Positions 20,747 to 29,940 of a stretch of 64,000 nucleotides of DNA are shown here, piece after piece (position 1 is the first letter of the stretch; every line of letters starts with the position of its first letter). The DNA comes from Buttiauxella agrestis ATCC 33320 (GTDB lineage Bacteria > Pseudomonadota > Gammaproteobacteria > Enterobacterales > Enterobacteriaceae), in the NCBI RefSeq assembly GCF_000735355.1, contig NZ_JMPI01000024.1, forward strand, positions 1-64,000, written 5' to 3'. The notes under the pieces were generated by a model, which was not told the origin of the DNA, searched no databases, and saw only the letters and a list, made by a program, of their open reading frames with translations. Both the position numbers and the translations under genes were made by a program.

Positions 20747-22147
20747 ATGTTTAGAAAAGCCGTTCCATTTTTCACCCTGTCATACGCACTCCTTAGCGCT
20801 GGAGGGGCTGCCAGTACCCGGCAGAACTTTATCGAGAGAGCCGAAAACCCTTTTGACCAGTCAACCGAACAACTGCCCGATCTGGGTATGGCCCCGGAAT
20901 CGGATGCCGCCGCACGCGAAATTGCCGCCATGGCAAAGAAATTCGGTGAAGCCAGCATGGTCGATGATGGGCTGGATGCGGGGGATCAGGCGCGATTGCT
21001 GGCTTTTACTCGCCTGCGCGATGTGCTTACCGACAAAGTCACCAGTGAAGCGGAATCGCTGTTATCTCCCTGGGGGAAAGCCAGCGTCAATTTGCTGGTG
21101 GATGAGCACGGTAACTGGAACGGCAGCAGCGCCTCTTTGTTTACGCCCTGGCAGGATAACAACCGTTATCTCACCTGGAGCCAGGTGGGATTTACCCAGC
21201 ATGACGACGGGTCGATAGGGAATATCGGTGCCGGGCAGCGTTGGGTGGCGGGCGGCTGGCTGCTGGGATATAACGCTTTTTACGACAATCAGCTTGCCAA
21301 CAATTTACAGCGTGCCGGGTTTGGCACCGAAGCGTGGGGCGAGTATTTACGTCTTTCGGCTAATTATTATCAGCCATTATCCAGTTGGCAGGACGGGAGT
21401 AGCGAAACTCTGGAGCAGCGTCTGGCGCGAGGTTATGACATTACCGCGCAGGCGTGGCTGCCGTTTTATCGCCATATCAATACCAGCCTCAGCTTCGAGA
21501 AATACTACGGTAATAGCGTTGACTTGTTCGATAGCGGTACGGGTTATCGTAACCCGGTGGCGGTGACGATGGGATTGAGTTACACGCCGATACCGCTGCT
21601 GACGCTCACCGCGCAGCATAAGCAGGGTGAAAGCGGCGTATCGCAGGATAATCTCGGCCTGAAGCTGAATTACCGTTTTGGTGTGCCGGTGGCAAAACAG
21701 TTGTCTGCGGCTGAAGTTGCGACCACCAGTTCATTACGCGGCAGCCGTTACGACAACGTGGAGCGTGATTCCTTGCCGGTGATGGAATATCGCCAGCGTA
21801 AAACGTTATCGGTATTTTTGGCGACGCCGCCATGGGAATTGCACACGGGCGAAACGGTGGCACTTAAGCTGCAAATCCGCGCCAGCCACGGTATTCGCAG
21901 TATTACCTGGCAGGGAGATACTCAGGCATTGAGCCTGACGCCGCCTGCGAATAACCGCGACACTAACGGCTGGAGCATGATCATGCCGATGTGGAACGAT
22001 AACGGCCCGAATGAATATCGTCTTTCTGTGGTGATTGAAGATGATAAGGGCCAGAAAGTGACGTCTAACTGGATTACGCTGAAACTGGCGGAGCCGTTGG
22101 TGGTGAGTCCACTTGCCGATCCACGTTATGAGTTGTTACCGCAATAA
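20747..22147 (+). CDS. ychO: Inverse autotransporter (intimin/invasin-like) protein YchO
   Basis: This 466-residue protein has an N-terminal signal peptide (about residues 1-22). An inverse-autotransporter beta-barrel domain of the intimin/invasin type follows (about 75-330), with WGKASVNLLVDEHGNWNGSSASLF, GQRWVAGGWLLGYNAFYDNQ and TAQHKQGESGVSQDNLGLKLNYRFG. A short C-terminal Ig-like region ends the protein (about 350-460). It is therefore an outer-membrane protein with a very short passenger; E. coli YchO is linked to adhesion and biofilm traits. There is no strong ribosome binding site before ATG 20747. It lies between nasA and narL, on the opposite strand to narL. Confidence 0.92.
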   Translation: MFRKAVPFFTLSYALLSAGGAASTRQNFIERAENPFDQSTEQLPDLGMAPESDAAAREIAAMAKKFGEASMVDDGLDAGDQARLLAFTRLRDVLTDKVTSEAESLLSPWGKASVNLLVDEHGNWNGSSASLFTPWQDNNRYLTWSQVGFTQHDDGSIGNIGAGQRWVAGGWLLGYNAFYDNQLANNLQRAGFGTEAWGEYLRLSANYYQPLSSWQDGSSETLEQRLARGYDITAQAWLPFYRHINTSLSFEKYYGNSVDLFDSGTGYRNPVAVTMGLSYTPIPLLTLTAQHKQGESGVSQDNLGLKLNYRFGVPVAKQLSAAEVATTSSLRGSRYDNVERDSLPVMEYRQRKTLSVFLATPPWELHTGETVALKLQIRASHGIRSITWQGDTQALSLTPPANNRDTNGWSMIMPMWNDNGPNEYRLSVVIEDDKGQKVTSNWITLKLAEPLVVSPLADPRYELLPQ

Positions 22148-22173
22148 TCTGTGATTTCGGGATACGGTTTGGT

Positions 22174-22210
22174 TTTGTAGGGTGGATAAGCGAAGCATCA
22201 TCCACCACAT
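22174..22210. repeat. REP-like palindromic unit between ychO and narL
   Basis: GGGTGGAT, a short AAGCGAAGC loop and ATCATCCACC form a stem-loop in the convergent intergenic gap. This matches a common enterobacterial extragenic palindrome (GTAGGGTGGATAAGCGAAGC type). It probably acts at the mRNA 3' ends. Confidence 0.75.
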
Positions 22211-22224
22211 TCCCCGTTCTAACC

Positions 22225-22875
22225 TTAAAATATCCGGTCCTGATGCACCCAAACCGCCGCTTCGACACGGGATTTCAGTTTCATCTTTTTAAGCAGGTGC
22301 TTCACGTGAACTTTCACCGTGCTTTCGGTGATATCGAGGCGGCGGGCAATCATCTTATTCGGCAAACCCTGGGCGATGAGTTTAAGGATATCGCGCTCGC
22401 GTGGTGTCAGCAGGTTAACGTCGCGGTCAGACGTGGCGCGGTTGGCACGCAGGCTGGCGGCCAGCACTGGCGTTAATGCTTCGCTTAATACCATTTCACC
22501 CGCAGCGGCTTGTTGCAGAGCCTTGAGCAAATCTTCCGGTTCCATATCTTTCAGCAGATAACCATCTGCGCCGCGTTTCAGCGCGGTGACAACGTCTTCC
22601 TCATGATTTGAAACGCTGAATACCACAATGCGACCAGACAGCGGTTTTTCACGCAGGCAATCGAGTGTTTCCAGTCCGTTCATCCCCGGCATATTCAAAT
22701 CCAACAGGATCAAATCAGGGTCGAGTTCTTCGGCAAGTTGTACGCCTTGTTCACCATTCCCCGCTTCACCAACAACCGCCAGTTCCGGCGCCATACTGAT
22801 GAGTTGTTTAACGCCAGTGCGCAGCATGGGATGATCGTCGATAAGCAATATGGTCGAGGCTTCCGGGTTACTCAT
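22225..22875 (-). CDS. narL: Nitrate/nitrite response regulator NarL
   Basis: NarL is phosphorylated by NarX and controls nitrate- and nitrite-responsive genes, including narK and narG here. It has 216 residues. The receiver domain (about 8-125) has the phosphoacceptor Asp near residue 59 in [14 protein letters not shown] LuxR-type HTH follows (about 150-212; [43 protein letters not shown]). The start overlaps the narX stop by eight bases, showing translational coupling. Confidence 0.98.
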   Translation of the reverse strand: MSNPEASTILLIDDHPMLRTGVKQLISMAPELAVVGEAGNGEQGVQLAEELDPDLILLDLNMPGMNGLETLDCLREKPLSGRIVVFSVSNHEEDVVTALKRGADGYLLKDMEPEDLLKALQQAAAGEMVLSEALTPVLAASLRANRATSDRDVNLLTPRERDILKLIAQGLPNKMIARRLDITESTVKVHVKHLLKKMKLKSRVEAAVWVHQDRIF

Positions 22876-24652
22876 GTTGTGCTCCTGGGTTTATTTCGGG
22901 GATAAAACTCACGATGACCTGAGTGCCGCCACCAGGGCGTTCGCGCACCTGGCAATCGCCTCTCAGACTTTGCGCACGATCTCGCATAATAATAAGACCG
23001 TAATGGTTACGGCGCTCGCCGTTGTCGGGAATGCCACAGCCGTTATCCCAGATGGTTAAGGTAATTTGATTGTCGCGATGAATTACGCTGACGCCACTTG
23101 CGGTGGCGTTGGCGTGTTTCAGACTGTTATTTAACGCTTCACGGGTAATTTGCACCAGGTGAATGGCCTGATGAGACGGCACCAGGCGCGGCGGCACCTG
23201 GTAATCCAGATTGACCGGGAAGCCCAGTTTTTCGCTAAATTCGCGGCAACTGGCTTCCAGCGCCGGGCGCAGCCCCGGCTCGATTAATTGCAGGCGGAAG
23301 GTCGTCAGTAATTCACGCAGTTGTCGCCATGAAGTATTCAGCTCGCTACGCATCTGCCCCAGCAGCGTCTGCATTTCAGGGGGAAGGGAAGCGCCTTGCA
23401 TTTGCAGACAGCTGACCTGCATTTTCAGGCAGGAGAGCGACTGGGCGATAGAATCATGCAATTCGCGGGCGATGGCTGAACGTTCTTCCATGACCACCAG
23501 TTGCTGCTGGCGCTCGTACTGCCGCTCAAGCGCCAACGTGGCGGTGAGCTGTTCCATCAGGGTTAAAACCAGTTGCTGCTGGTCATGCGTCAGGCTGCTA
23601 CCGAGCGGTAATTGCGCCAGCACCAGACCGTACTGAATGTGGTTATCGGTCAAACGCCATTTTTGTGCGGTGGTTTCGCAAGGTTGTAGCAATGGCTCGC
23701 GCGGGCAAAGATTACAGCCGCTGGCTTCACAACTGCTGTCAGGTTGGTAGGTATATTCTTCGTAATTCTCTTCGTCTTCATATTCATAAACCCGCAGCTC
23801 GATGTTACGCAGCGGGGTCAAATGCTGTAATTCGCTGAGAACCGGCGACAGGCGCTGGCACAGCGGAGCTTGCGAGTGCAGGCGGCGGTTAGCCTGATAC
23901 AAAAATGAGAGGATCTGGTTTTTTTGCTCAAGCCCGGCGGTTTTTTCACGCACGCGTTGCTCAAGGCTGGCGTAGCTTTCCGCCAGTTCGGCAGACATGC
24001 TATTAAGCGCGATGCCGAGCGTTGCCATTTCATTGCGACCACGGACGTTCACGCGGTGAGTGAAGTCCCGCTGCCCAATCGCCTGCGCCATGGTCAGCAA
24101 TTTCTGCCAGGGACGCAGTAACTGTTTGCGTAACCAGATGACGGTGAAAATGATCAGCAGGCCCATTAATGCCGCCATGCCAAGTTGCAGCTGGATAATC
24201 CGGTGCAGGCGCATTTCGGTGGTGTGATCAAAGGTGGTGACAAGCTTATCTATGCGGGCGACAAAACCGGCAACATGCGGTTTAACCTGGTCGGCATTGT
24301 TGGCACGGCGCAGCGCGGGTTCGAGTTCCTCACGCCAGTAATGTTGCAGGGCGGCGAGTTTATCTTGTTGGCCGTCTTGTTCCGCCGCCTCCTGTAAATC
24401 TTTGCTCCAGGTGGTTTGTTCCATCTCATCGAGCAGCGCGTTGTCCTGATCGTTAAGCGGAATAGACGCCAGCAGACGATAGCTTTGCATGCGCATCGAA
24501 CCCGCTTTATTGATGGCGTGCGCGTTACCCTGAATTCCTTGCGCCAGCCAGCCCGCAAGACTCATACCCGCGACACCCAACAATGCCAGCAACAGCACAA
24601 TTAAGGCCAGTTGGTTGAACAAAGTGAGCGGAGAGAGCAGGCGTTTAAGCAT
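22868..24652 (-). CDS. narX: Nitrate/nitrite sensor histidine kinase NarX
   Basis: NarX senses periplasmic nitrate and nitrite and phosphorylates NarL. The 594-residue protein has an N-terminal membrane segment (about 12-37), a periplasmic sensor with the P-box-like [20 protein letters not shown], a second membrane segment (about 152-172) and a HAMP linker. A cysteine-containing central region follows ([18 protein letters not shown]), then a HisKA_3 phosphorylation site [18 protein letters not shown] and an ATPase domain with the N-box [14 protein letters not shown] and DNGCGIPD. It is divergent from narK across 309 bases. Confidence 0.97.
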   Translation of the reverse strand: MLKRLLSPLTLFNQLALIVLLLALLGVAGMSLAGWLAQGIQGNAHAINKAGSMRMQSYRLLASIPLNDQDNALLDEMEQTTWSKDLQEAAEQDGQQDKLAALQHYWREELEPALRRANNADQVKPHVAGFVARIDKLVTTFDHTTEMRLHRIIQLQLGMAALMGLLIIFTVIWLRKQLLRPWQKLLTMAQAIGQRDFTHRVNVRGRNEMATLGIALNSMSAELAESYASLEQRVREKTAGLEQKNQILSFLYQANRRLHSQAPLCQRLSPVLSELQHLTPLRNIELRVYEYEDEENYEEYTYQPDSSCEASGCNLCPREPLLQPCETTAQKWRLTDNHIQYGLVLAQLPLGSSLTHDQQQLVLTLMEQLTATLALERQYERQQQLVVMEERSAIARELHDSIAQSLSCLKMQVSCLQMQGASLPPEMQTLLGQMRSELNTSWRQLRELLTTFRLQLIEPGLRPALEASCREFSEKLGFPVNLDYQVPPRLVPSHQAIHLVQITREALNNSLKHANATASGVSVIHRDNQITLTIWDNGCGIPDNGERRNHYGLIIMRDRAQSLRGDCQVRERPGGGTQVIVSFIPEINPGAQHE

Positions 24653-24716
24653 TAACAGAGGAACTCCGTTGAGTGAAAAATGACAATGCGGGTATTTTCA
24701 GACATCCCCCGGAGTA

Positions 24717-24779
24717 TACCCATACCCCTTAAGGATTACCCACTAATTGCCAGGGGTGGCATATTTCAGTGTAAGGGTA
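24717..24779. promoter_or_regulatory. NarL heptamer cluster in the narX-narK gap
   Basis: Several matches to the NarL heptamer TACYNMT lie here: TACCCAT at 24717, TACCCCT at 24723, TACCCAC at 24737 and reversed AAGGGTA at 24773. TACCCCT with AGGATTA two bases on forms a 7-2-7-like pair. The cluster is 155-220 bases upstream of the predicted narK start of transcription, the spacing expected for NarL control of narK. Confidence 0.75.
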
Positions 24780-24886
24780 TTAACAGCTTCTTTCAGGCAT
24801 GTGAAAAACCACACTATTTACGGATTTGTTCATTACCCACAAAGAATGACGGTTATTTTTTGACCATTATTCTGATGGGTTATCCC

Positions 24887-24900
24887 TTGATTCACATCAA
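24887..24900 (+). promoter_or_regulatory. FNR box of narK
   Basis: TTGATTCACATCAA is a perfect TTGAT-N4-ATCAA FNR site. A -10-like TAATGT at 24922-24927 follows at class II spacing, placing the start of transcription near 24934, 28 bases before the narK ATG. Confidence 0.88.
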
Positions 24901-24961
24901 TTTTTATTCCTCGTTAGCACCTAATGTGGCGGCAATTACTCTCACTCTTTTTGAGGTGTTT

Positions 24962-26353
24962 ATGTCTCAGTCCCCCACAAATAACCAGAAATCGGGGTCG
25001 CTCATCACCGAATGGCGACCAGAAGAACCCGCATTCTGGCAAAGTAAGGGTCACGGCATTGCCAGCCGTAACTTATGGATTTCCGTTCCGTGTTTGCTGT
25101 TGGCGTTCTGCGTCTGGATGCTGTTCAGCGCGGTAGCCGTTAACCTGAACAAAGTCGGTTTTAACTTCACCACTGACCAACTCTTTATGCTGACGGCGCT
25201 GCCGTCTGTGTCCGGTGCTTTGCTGCGCGTGCCTTACTCCTTTATGGTGCCTGTGTTCGGTGGCCGCCGCTGGACCGCATTCAGCACCGGGATTTTGATC
25301 ATCCCTTGCGTGTGGTTGGGCTTCGCGGTGCAAAACCCGGCAACACCTTTTAGCGTGTTTATCATGATTGCGTTGCTGTGCGGCTTCGCCGGGGCGAACT
25401 TTGCTTCCAGCATGGCAAACATCAGTTTCTTCTTCCCGAAAGCAAAACAGGGCGGCGCGCTGGGTATTAACGGCGGTTTAGGTAACCTGGGCGTGAGCGT
25501 GATGCAGTTAGTCGCCCCGCTGGTGATCTCGCTTTCCATGTTTGCTGTATTTGGCGGAACAGGCGTTGAGCAGGCTGACGGCACCATGCTGTTCCTCGAA
25601 AACGCCGCATGGGTTTGGGTGCCGCTGTTGGCTATCTTCACCATTGCAGCCTGGTTTGGCATGAACGACCTGGCCACGTCTAAAGCCTCTTTAAAAGAGC
25701 AGTTGCCGGTTCTGAAACGTGCCCACCTGTGGATTATGGGCGTGCTGTATCTGGCGACGTTCGGCTCGTTTATCGGTTTCTCCGCTGGTTTTGCGATGCT
25801 GGCTAAAACGCAGTTCCCTGACGTCAATATCTTGCACTTTGCTTTCTTCGGCCCGCTGTTTGGTGCGCTGGCTCGTTCTGCGGGTGGGGCGATTTCTGAC
25901 CGTTTTGGCGGCACGCGTGTTTCGCTGTTGAACTTTATCTTCATGGCAATTTTCAGTGCGCTGCTGTTTACCACGCTGCCTCACAATGGCGTTGGCGGTA
26001 ACTTTATTGCCTTCTTTGGCGTGTTCCTGATGCTGTTCCTGACGGCTGGTCTGGGGAGTGGTTCTACCTTCCAGATGATCTCCGTTATCTTCCGCAAATT
26101 GACCATGGACCGCGTGAAAGCGCAGGGTGGAACGGAAGAGCGTGCGCTGCGTGAAGCGGCAACTGATACTGCTGCGGCACTGGGGTTCATCTCTGCCATT
26201 GGTGCGATTGGCGGGTTCTTTATCCCGAAAGCGTTCGGCACCTCGCTTGCGCTGACCGGTTCTCCGGCGGGCGCGATGAAAGTGTTCCTGGTGTTTTATA
26301 TTGTTTGTGTGGTGATCACCTGGGCCGTATATGGTCGGAAGTCATCCAAATAA
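24962..26353 (+). CDS. narK: Nitrate/nitrite antiporter NarK
   Basis: NarK exchanges nitrate for nitrite across the inner membrane during nitrate respiration. The ATG at 24962 (MSQSPTNNQKSG, after TTGAGG) gives 463 residues, the E. coli length; a longer in-frame reading from 24680 runs through the FNR and NarL sites and is rejected. It is an MFS protein with twelve membrane segments and the nitrate signature GINGGLGNLGVSVMQL, plus a second glycine-rich motif in the C-terminal half. The substrate-site Arg residues lie in RVPYSF and in the second half. It is expressed from the shared narX-narK regulatory gap. Confidence 0.97.
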   Translation: MSQSPTNNQKSGSLITEWRPEEPAFWQSKGHGIASRNLWISVPCLLLAFCVWMLFSAVAVNLNKVGFNFTTDQLFMLTALPSVSGALLRVPYSFMVPVFGGRRWTAFSTGILIIPCVWLGFAVQNPATPFSVFIMIALLCGFAGANFASSMANISFFFPKAKQGGALGINGGLGNLGVSVMQLVAPLVISLSMFAVFGGTGVEQADGTMLFLENAAWVWVPLLAIFTIAAWFGMNDLATSKASLKEQLPVLKRAHLWIMGVLYLATFGSFIGFSAGFAMLAKTQFPDVNILHFAFFGPLFGALARSAGGAISDRFGGTRVSLLNFIFMAIFSALLFTTLPHNGVGGNFIAFFGVFLMLFLTAGLGSGSTFQMISVIFRKLTMDRVKAQGGTEERALREAATDTAAALGFISAIGAIGGFFIPKAFGTSLALTGSPAGAMKVFLVFYIVCVVITWAVYGRKSSK

Positions 26354-26379
26354 TCGTTTTGACCTTTTGGTTATCCCTT

Positions 26380-26405
26380 GCGCGACTTCGGTCGCGCTTT
26401 TTTTT
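26380..26405 (+). terminator. Intrinsic terminator of narK
   Basis: GCGCGAC-TTCG-GTCGCGC followed by eight T residues. It insulates narK from the downstream yihL-like cassette. Confidence 0.93.
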
Positions 26406-26521
26406 GCCTGAAATTCCTCCCCGATCCGGCTTTATTCTGCGAGAAACCTCACATTTAGAATAACTACCCCGCCAGATCCCATTGTCACATTCACTGGCTA
26501 AGAGTACCGTGACGATAAATC

Positions 26522-26533
26522 TGGTTTAAACCA
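26522..26533. promoter_or_regulatory. Candidate operator upstream of the GntR regulator gene
   Basis: The 12-bp perfect palindrome TGGTTTAAACCA lies 13 bases before the regulator ATG. Its position and symmetry suit autoregulation by the GntR protein, but this is inference only. Confidence 0.4.
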
Positions 26534-26546
26534 AATGGATTAAAAC

Positions 26547-27266
26547 ATGCAAACCCATTCCACCGTAGAAACGGCAAAAGAGATGCTCAATGACTGGCTG
26601 AGCAAAGGTGTCGTCCAGCCGGGCGGGAAATTACCTTCCGAGCGTGAGCTGGAAGAATTACTGGGCATTAAACGCATGACACTGCGACAGGCGTTGTTGT
26701 TTCTCGAAGGGGAAGAAAAGGTCTTTCGTAAAGATCGTCGCGGCTGGTTTGTGGCATTGCCGTGCTTCAAATACACCCCGAACACTTCCACCAGTTTTAA
26801 GCAGGCAGCTCTGGAACAGGGGCGTTTGCCGTCCTGGGGTTTTCTGGAAAAAGAGCGGGTTTATACCGCGGAACCCGAAATTTTGTCGCAGTTGAATGTA
26901 AAAGACGGTGATGAAATCTACAAAATTTGCGGCTGGGGAGCGCTTGATAACCATAAAGTTTTCTATCACGAAACCTTTATCAACGCGCAGTCCGCTCCCG
27001 GTTTTATCGACAAATTAGGCGATCGTTCTTTTGTTGATGTATGGCAAGAAGCCTTCGGCAAAAGTTCGCACACGCAGCATTTAGCGTTTAAACCCACACG
27101 ACTTTCGGCAGGGGCTTGCAAAGGGATGGGCGGCACCGCAGGGACACCTTCTATCCGGGTTGAAAAATACCGCGCCGACGAAGCCGGGCAAGTTATTCAG
27201 GTTGATATCGAATATTGGCGTTTTGAATCAGTAGAGTTTTATATCGATTTCCAGGAGTTTCCATGA
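26547..27266 (+). CDS. yihL: GntR/UTRA family transcriptional regulator, YihL-like
   Basis: This 239-residue protein has an N-terminal winged helix of the GntR family (about 5-70; GGKLPSERELEELLGIKRMTLRQALLFLEGE) and a C-terminal UTRA effector-binding domain (about 85-235). The family senses small metabolites, often sugar phosphates. Together with the next two genes it reproduces the E. coli yihL-yihM-yihN order, which supports the name; I could not align it fully. The next gene starts four bases before its stop, so they are coupled. The effector is unknown; a local regulator of the isomerase and transporter is the simplest inference. Confidence 0.7.
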   Translation: MQTHSTVETAKEMLNDWLSKGVVQPGGKLPSERELEELLGIKRMTLRQALLFLEGEEKVFRKDRRGWFVALPCFKYTPNTSTSFKQAALEQGRLPSWGFLEKERVYTAEPEILSQLNVKDGDEIYKICGWGALDNHKVFYHETFINAQSAPGFIDKLGDRSFVDVWQEAFGKSSHTQHLAFKPTRLSAGACKGMGGTAGTPSIRVEKYRADEAGQVIQVDIEYWRFESVEFYIDFQEFP

Positions 27267-28237
27267 ACAACATCCAGGCTACAAAAATTGTCGAACGCGC
27301 CGCAAATCTGCCGCTGTATCTACATGCCTATGCGTTTCATTTAAATATGCGCATGGAGAAGATTCTGCCGGAAGATTTACTGGATATTGCCAGCCAGCAG
27401 CAACTGAAAGGGGTGAAAATTCATGTTGTGGATGGAGAAAGCCAGTCGTTACGGCATGCCAGCGATGAGCGACTTGAGAAGTTTGCAGAAAAATCGCGCC
27501 AGTTGGGGTTGGATGTTCACATCGAAACCAGCGCCTCGGATGCCCAAACCATTGATGAGGCGGTGAACATTGCGCTGAAATCCGGGGCGACTTCGGTGCG
27601 GTTTTATCCGCGCTATGAAGGGACACTTTCTGAGGTCATGGAAATCATTGCTCAGGATATTCAATACATTAAAGCGCAATACCAACACAGCGGCCTGACA
27701 TTTACGCTTGAGCAACACGAAGATTTACAGAGTCACGAACTGGTGCAGCTGGTTCAACAGGCTGATTTTCCGCAGCTTTCCCTGCTGTTTGACTTTGCCA
27801 ACATGATTAATGCCAACGAAGAGCCGCTTGAGGCGCTGGCGGTGATGGGAAAAGAAGTCACTCAGGTGCATATCAAAGATGCGTTAATCAATCACGAAGG
27901 TGAAGGGCGCGGGCATACCGCATGTATTTCTGGCGAAGGTGAATTACCGTTTAAAGAATTATTACTGCAATTAATTTGTCTGGGCGAAGATAAACCGCAA
28001 GTCACCGCCTTCGGTCTTGAAGAAGAAGTAGATTATTACGCACCGGCATTTCGTTTTACCAACGAAGATAAAAACCCGTGGATTCCATTGCGCCAGATGA
28101 GTGAAACCCCGTTGCCGACCTCCGGGCTGGAAGAAAGGCTCAATAAAGAAATTGACGATGCAATGAATCAAATAATGCATGTGCGTAATATTCTTGGCGA
28201 TCTTCATAAAGACGCTGTGGCTATTTTAAGAAAGTAA
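27263..28237 (+). CDS. yihM: Sugar phosphate isomerase/epimerase-like TIM-barrel protein, YihM-like
   Basis: This 324-residue protein has the xylose-isomerase-like TIM-barrel pattern. LTFTLEQHEDLQSHELVQLV carries a barrel Glu and His, LSLLFDFANMINANEEP an Asp, VTQVHIKDALINHEGEGRGH a metal-type His-x-Lys-Asp, and FGLEEEVDYYAP a late Glu. These are consistent with divalent-metal sugar isomerases or epimerases. A C-terminal helical tail (about 285-324) extends the barrel. The substrate is unknown, and E. coli YihM is likewise uncharacterised. It overlaps the regulator gene by four bases (ATGA) and precedes the MFS gene by 99 bases. Confidence 0.72.
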   Translation: MNNIQATKIVERAANLPLYLHAYAFHLNMRMEKILPEDLLDIASQQQLKGVKIHVVDGESQSLRHASDERLEKFAEKSRQLGLDVHIETSASDAQTIDEAVNIALKSGATSVRFYPRYEGTLSEVMEIIAQDIQYIKAQYQHSGLTFTLEQHEDLQSHELVQLVQQADFPQLSLLFDFANMINANEEPLEALAVMGKEVTQVHIKDALINHEGEGRGHTACISGEGELPFKELLLQLICLGEDKPQVTAFGLEEEVDYYAPAFRFTNEDKNPWIPLRQMSETPLPTSGLEERLNKEIDDAMNQIMHVRNILGDLHKDAVAILRK

Positions 28238-28266
28238 TTAATCAATAAACATTTAAATTCAGCTGT

Positions 28267-28281
28267 CTCACTTTTTGTGAG
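28267..28281 (+). promoter_or_regulatory. Short hairpin between yihM-like and yihN-like genes
   Basis: CTCAC-TTTTT-GTGAG is a five-bp stem with a T5 loop, 56 bases before the transporter ATG. It has no downstream T-run, so it is not a terminator. It may be a processing signal, an operator or chance. Confidence 0.3.
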
Positions 28282-28336
28282 GTAACTGTACTCTCAAAAT
28301 AATAATTAATTCCGCTAATTCAGGGGTGGGTGTCTT

Positions 28337-29599
28337 ATGCTATCTAAAAAAAGATGGACTATATTTAGTTTGTTGGTTCTGTGCGGCGGGACAATATATA
28401 AATTGCCGTCCTTGAAAGACGCATTTTATGTTCCGATGCAGGAGTATTTTCACCTGACCAACGGTGAGATTGGTAATGCGATGTCGGTTAACTCCATTGT
28501 CACGACCATTGGTTTCTTCTTATCCATTTACTTTTCCGACAAACTACCGCGCCGCTTTACCATGTCGCTTTCACTGATTGCGACTGGCCTGCTGGGGATC
28601 TATCTTTCTACCATGCCAGGCTACTGGGGGATACTCTTTGTCTGGGCGTTGTTCGGCGTGACTTGCGACATGCTCAACTGGCCGGTGTTGCTAAAGTCGG
28701 TGAGCTTGCTGGGGGACAACACTCAACAGGGGCGCTTGTTTGGCTTCTTTGAAACCGGGCGAGGAATTGTCGATACCGTTATCGCATTTAGCGCCCTGGC
28801 GGTGTTCACCTGGTTTGGCAGCGATTATTTTGGATTTAAAGCCGCAATATTGTTTTACTCTTTTATCGCTATTCTGGTCGGTGTGGTTATTTTCTTTGTA
28901 TTAAAAGAAAGTCCGGAAGAACAAGCGGCTAAACAAGAGAAGGCAGAGAAAAAAGAAGCGAACCCCGGCCTGGGCGGTGTATTAAAAAACAAAACTGTCT
29001 GGCTAATCGCTTTTAGCGTGTTCTGTGTTTATGCGGTGTATTGCGGGCTGACATTCTTTATTCCATTCTTAAGAAATGTCTACGCTTTACCGATTGCATT
29101 GGTAGGGGCGTATGGGATTATCAATCAGTATTGTTTGAAAATGGTAGGTGGCCCGATTGGTGGGTTAATTGCGGATAAGGTTTTAAAATCACCCAGCCAA
29201 TATTTGTTCTATACCTTTATAATTAGTGCGCTGGCTTTGGTTGCATTAATATTACTGCCTCATGAACAAATGCCTGTTTATTTAGGCATGGCCTGCACCC
29301 TGATGTTTGGTGCGGTCATCTTTACTCAGCGAGCGGTATTTTTTGCCCCTATTGGCGAGGCGGGAATCAGTGAGAAAAATACCGGTGCGGCAATGGCGTT
29401 AGGAAGTTTTATCGGTTATGCCCCAGCGATGTTCTGCTACAGCCTGTATGGCTACATCTTAGATACCAACCCAGGGTTATTGGGCTACAAAATCGTGTTT
29501 GGCTTGATGGCTGTTTTCGCCTGCGCCGGAATAGTGATTTCGGGCCTGCTTATCAAAAACATTCGTGCGGAACGCAAAGCAGAACCGCTAACTGTCTGA
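28337..29599 (+). CDS. yihN: MFS transporter, YihN homologue
   Basis: This 420-residue major facilitator has about twelve membrane segments and a charged central loop (about 193-215; KESPEEQAAKQEKAEKKEANPG). The segments GGTIYKLPSLKDAFYVPMQEYFHLTNGEIGNAMSVNS, GYWGILFVWALFGVTCDMLNWPVLLKSV and GAAMALGSFIGYAPAMFC are as I remember E. coli YihN. Neither the substrate nor the direction is established for YihN. The ATG at 28337 follows a weak GGGGTGGG stretch. It is the last gene of the cassette and is closed by an intrinsic terminator. Confidence 0.8.
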   Translation: MLSKKRWTIFSLLVLCGGTIYKLPSLKDAFYVPMQEYFHLTNGEIGNAMSVNSIVTTIGFFLSIYFSDKLPRRFTMSLSLIATGLLGIYLSTMPGYWGILFVWALFGVTCDMLNWPVLLKSVSLLGDNTQQGRLFGFFETGRGIVDTVIAFSALAVFTWFGSDYFGFKAAILFYSFIAILVGVVIFFVLKESPEEQAAKQEKAEKKEANPGLGGVLKNKTVWLIAFSVFCVYAVYCGLTFFIPFLRNVYALPIALVGAYGIINQYCLKMVGGPIGGLIADKVLKSPSQYLFYTFIISALALVALILLPHEQMPVYLGMACTLMFGAVIFTQRAVFFAPIGEAGISEKNTGAAMALGSFIGYAPAMFCYSLYGYILDTNPGLLGYKIVFGLMAVFACAGIVISGLLIKNIRAERKAEPLTV

Positions 29600-29616
29600 T
29601 CATTACACCATTCAAC

Positions 29617-29654
29617 ATGGGGCTTCTCTGCAAGGGGATGCCCCATTTTTTTGC
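29617..29654 (+). terminator. Intrinsic terminator after the yihN-like gene
   Basis: ATGGGGC and GCCCCAT pair around a 16-base loop, followed by seven T residues. It ends the accessory cassette before the narG control region. Confidence 0.85.
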
Positions 29655-29680
29655 TTCAATGCCCCCTATATTGGCTGACT

Positions 29681-29846
29681 TACCCCTTAATACCCAGTCG
29701 CTCTGATTTCTACTCCTTGCAGAAAGTAGAGAATCGTTATTTTGATTATATATCAGTTGCTTAACTATAAAGTACGGATTGCCACTTTGGTGGTATATCG
29801 ACCGTCTACGTGCAAATCTTCCTCCGCCCCAGTTGATCGTTATCAA
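29681..29846 (+). promoter_or_regulatory. narG control region: NarL heptamers and FNR box
   Basis: TACCCCT (29681-29687) and TACCCAG (29691-29697) match NarL heptamers, and a perfect FNR box TTGATCGTTATCAA lies at 29833-29846. The NarL sites are about 190 bases upstream of the expected start of transcription near 29885, the same geometry as E. coli narG, where IHF bends the intervening DNA. The control region is therefore intact despite the cassette next to it. The 341-base gap 29600-29940 holds no gene. Confidence 0.85.
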
Positions 29847-29940
29847 TTCTCCCTTCATATGCGCGCGTTACCGTGCCAACAAATTAGCAATGTCGTATTC
29901 ATAAGATAGAGCCTCCAGGCTCCACATCAGGAGAACCCCG

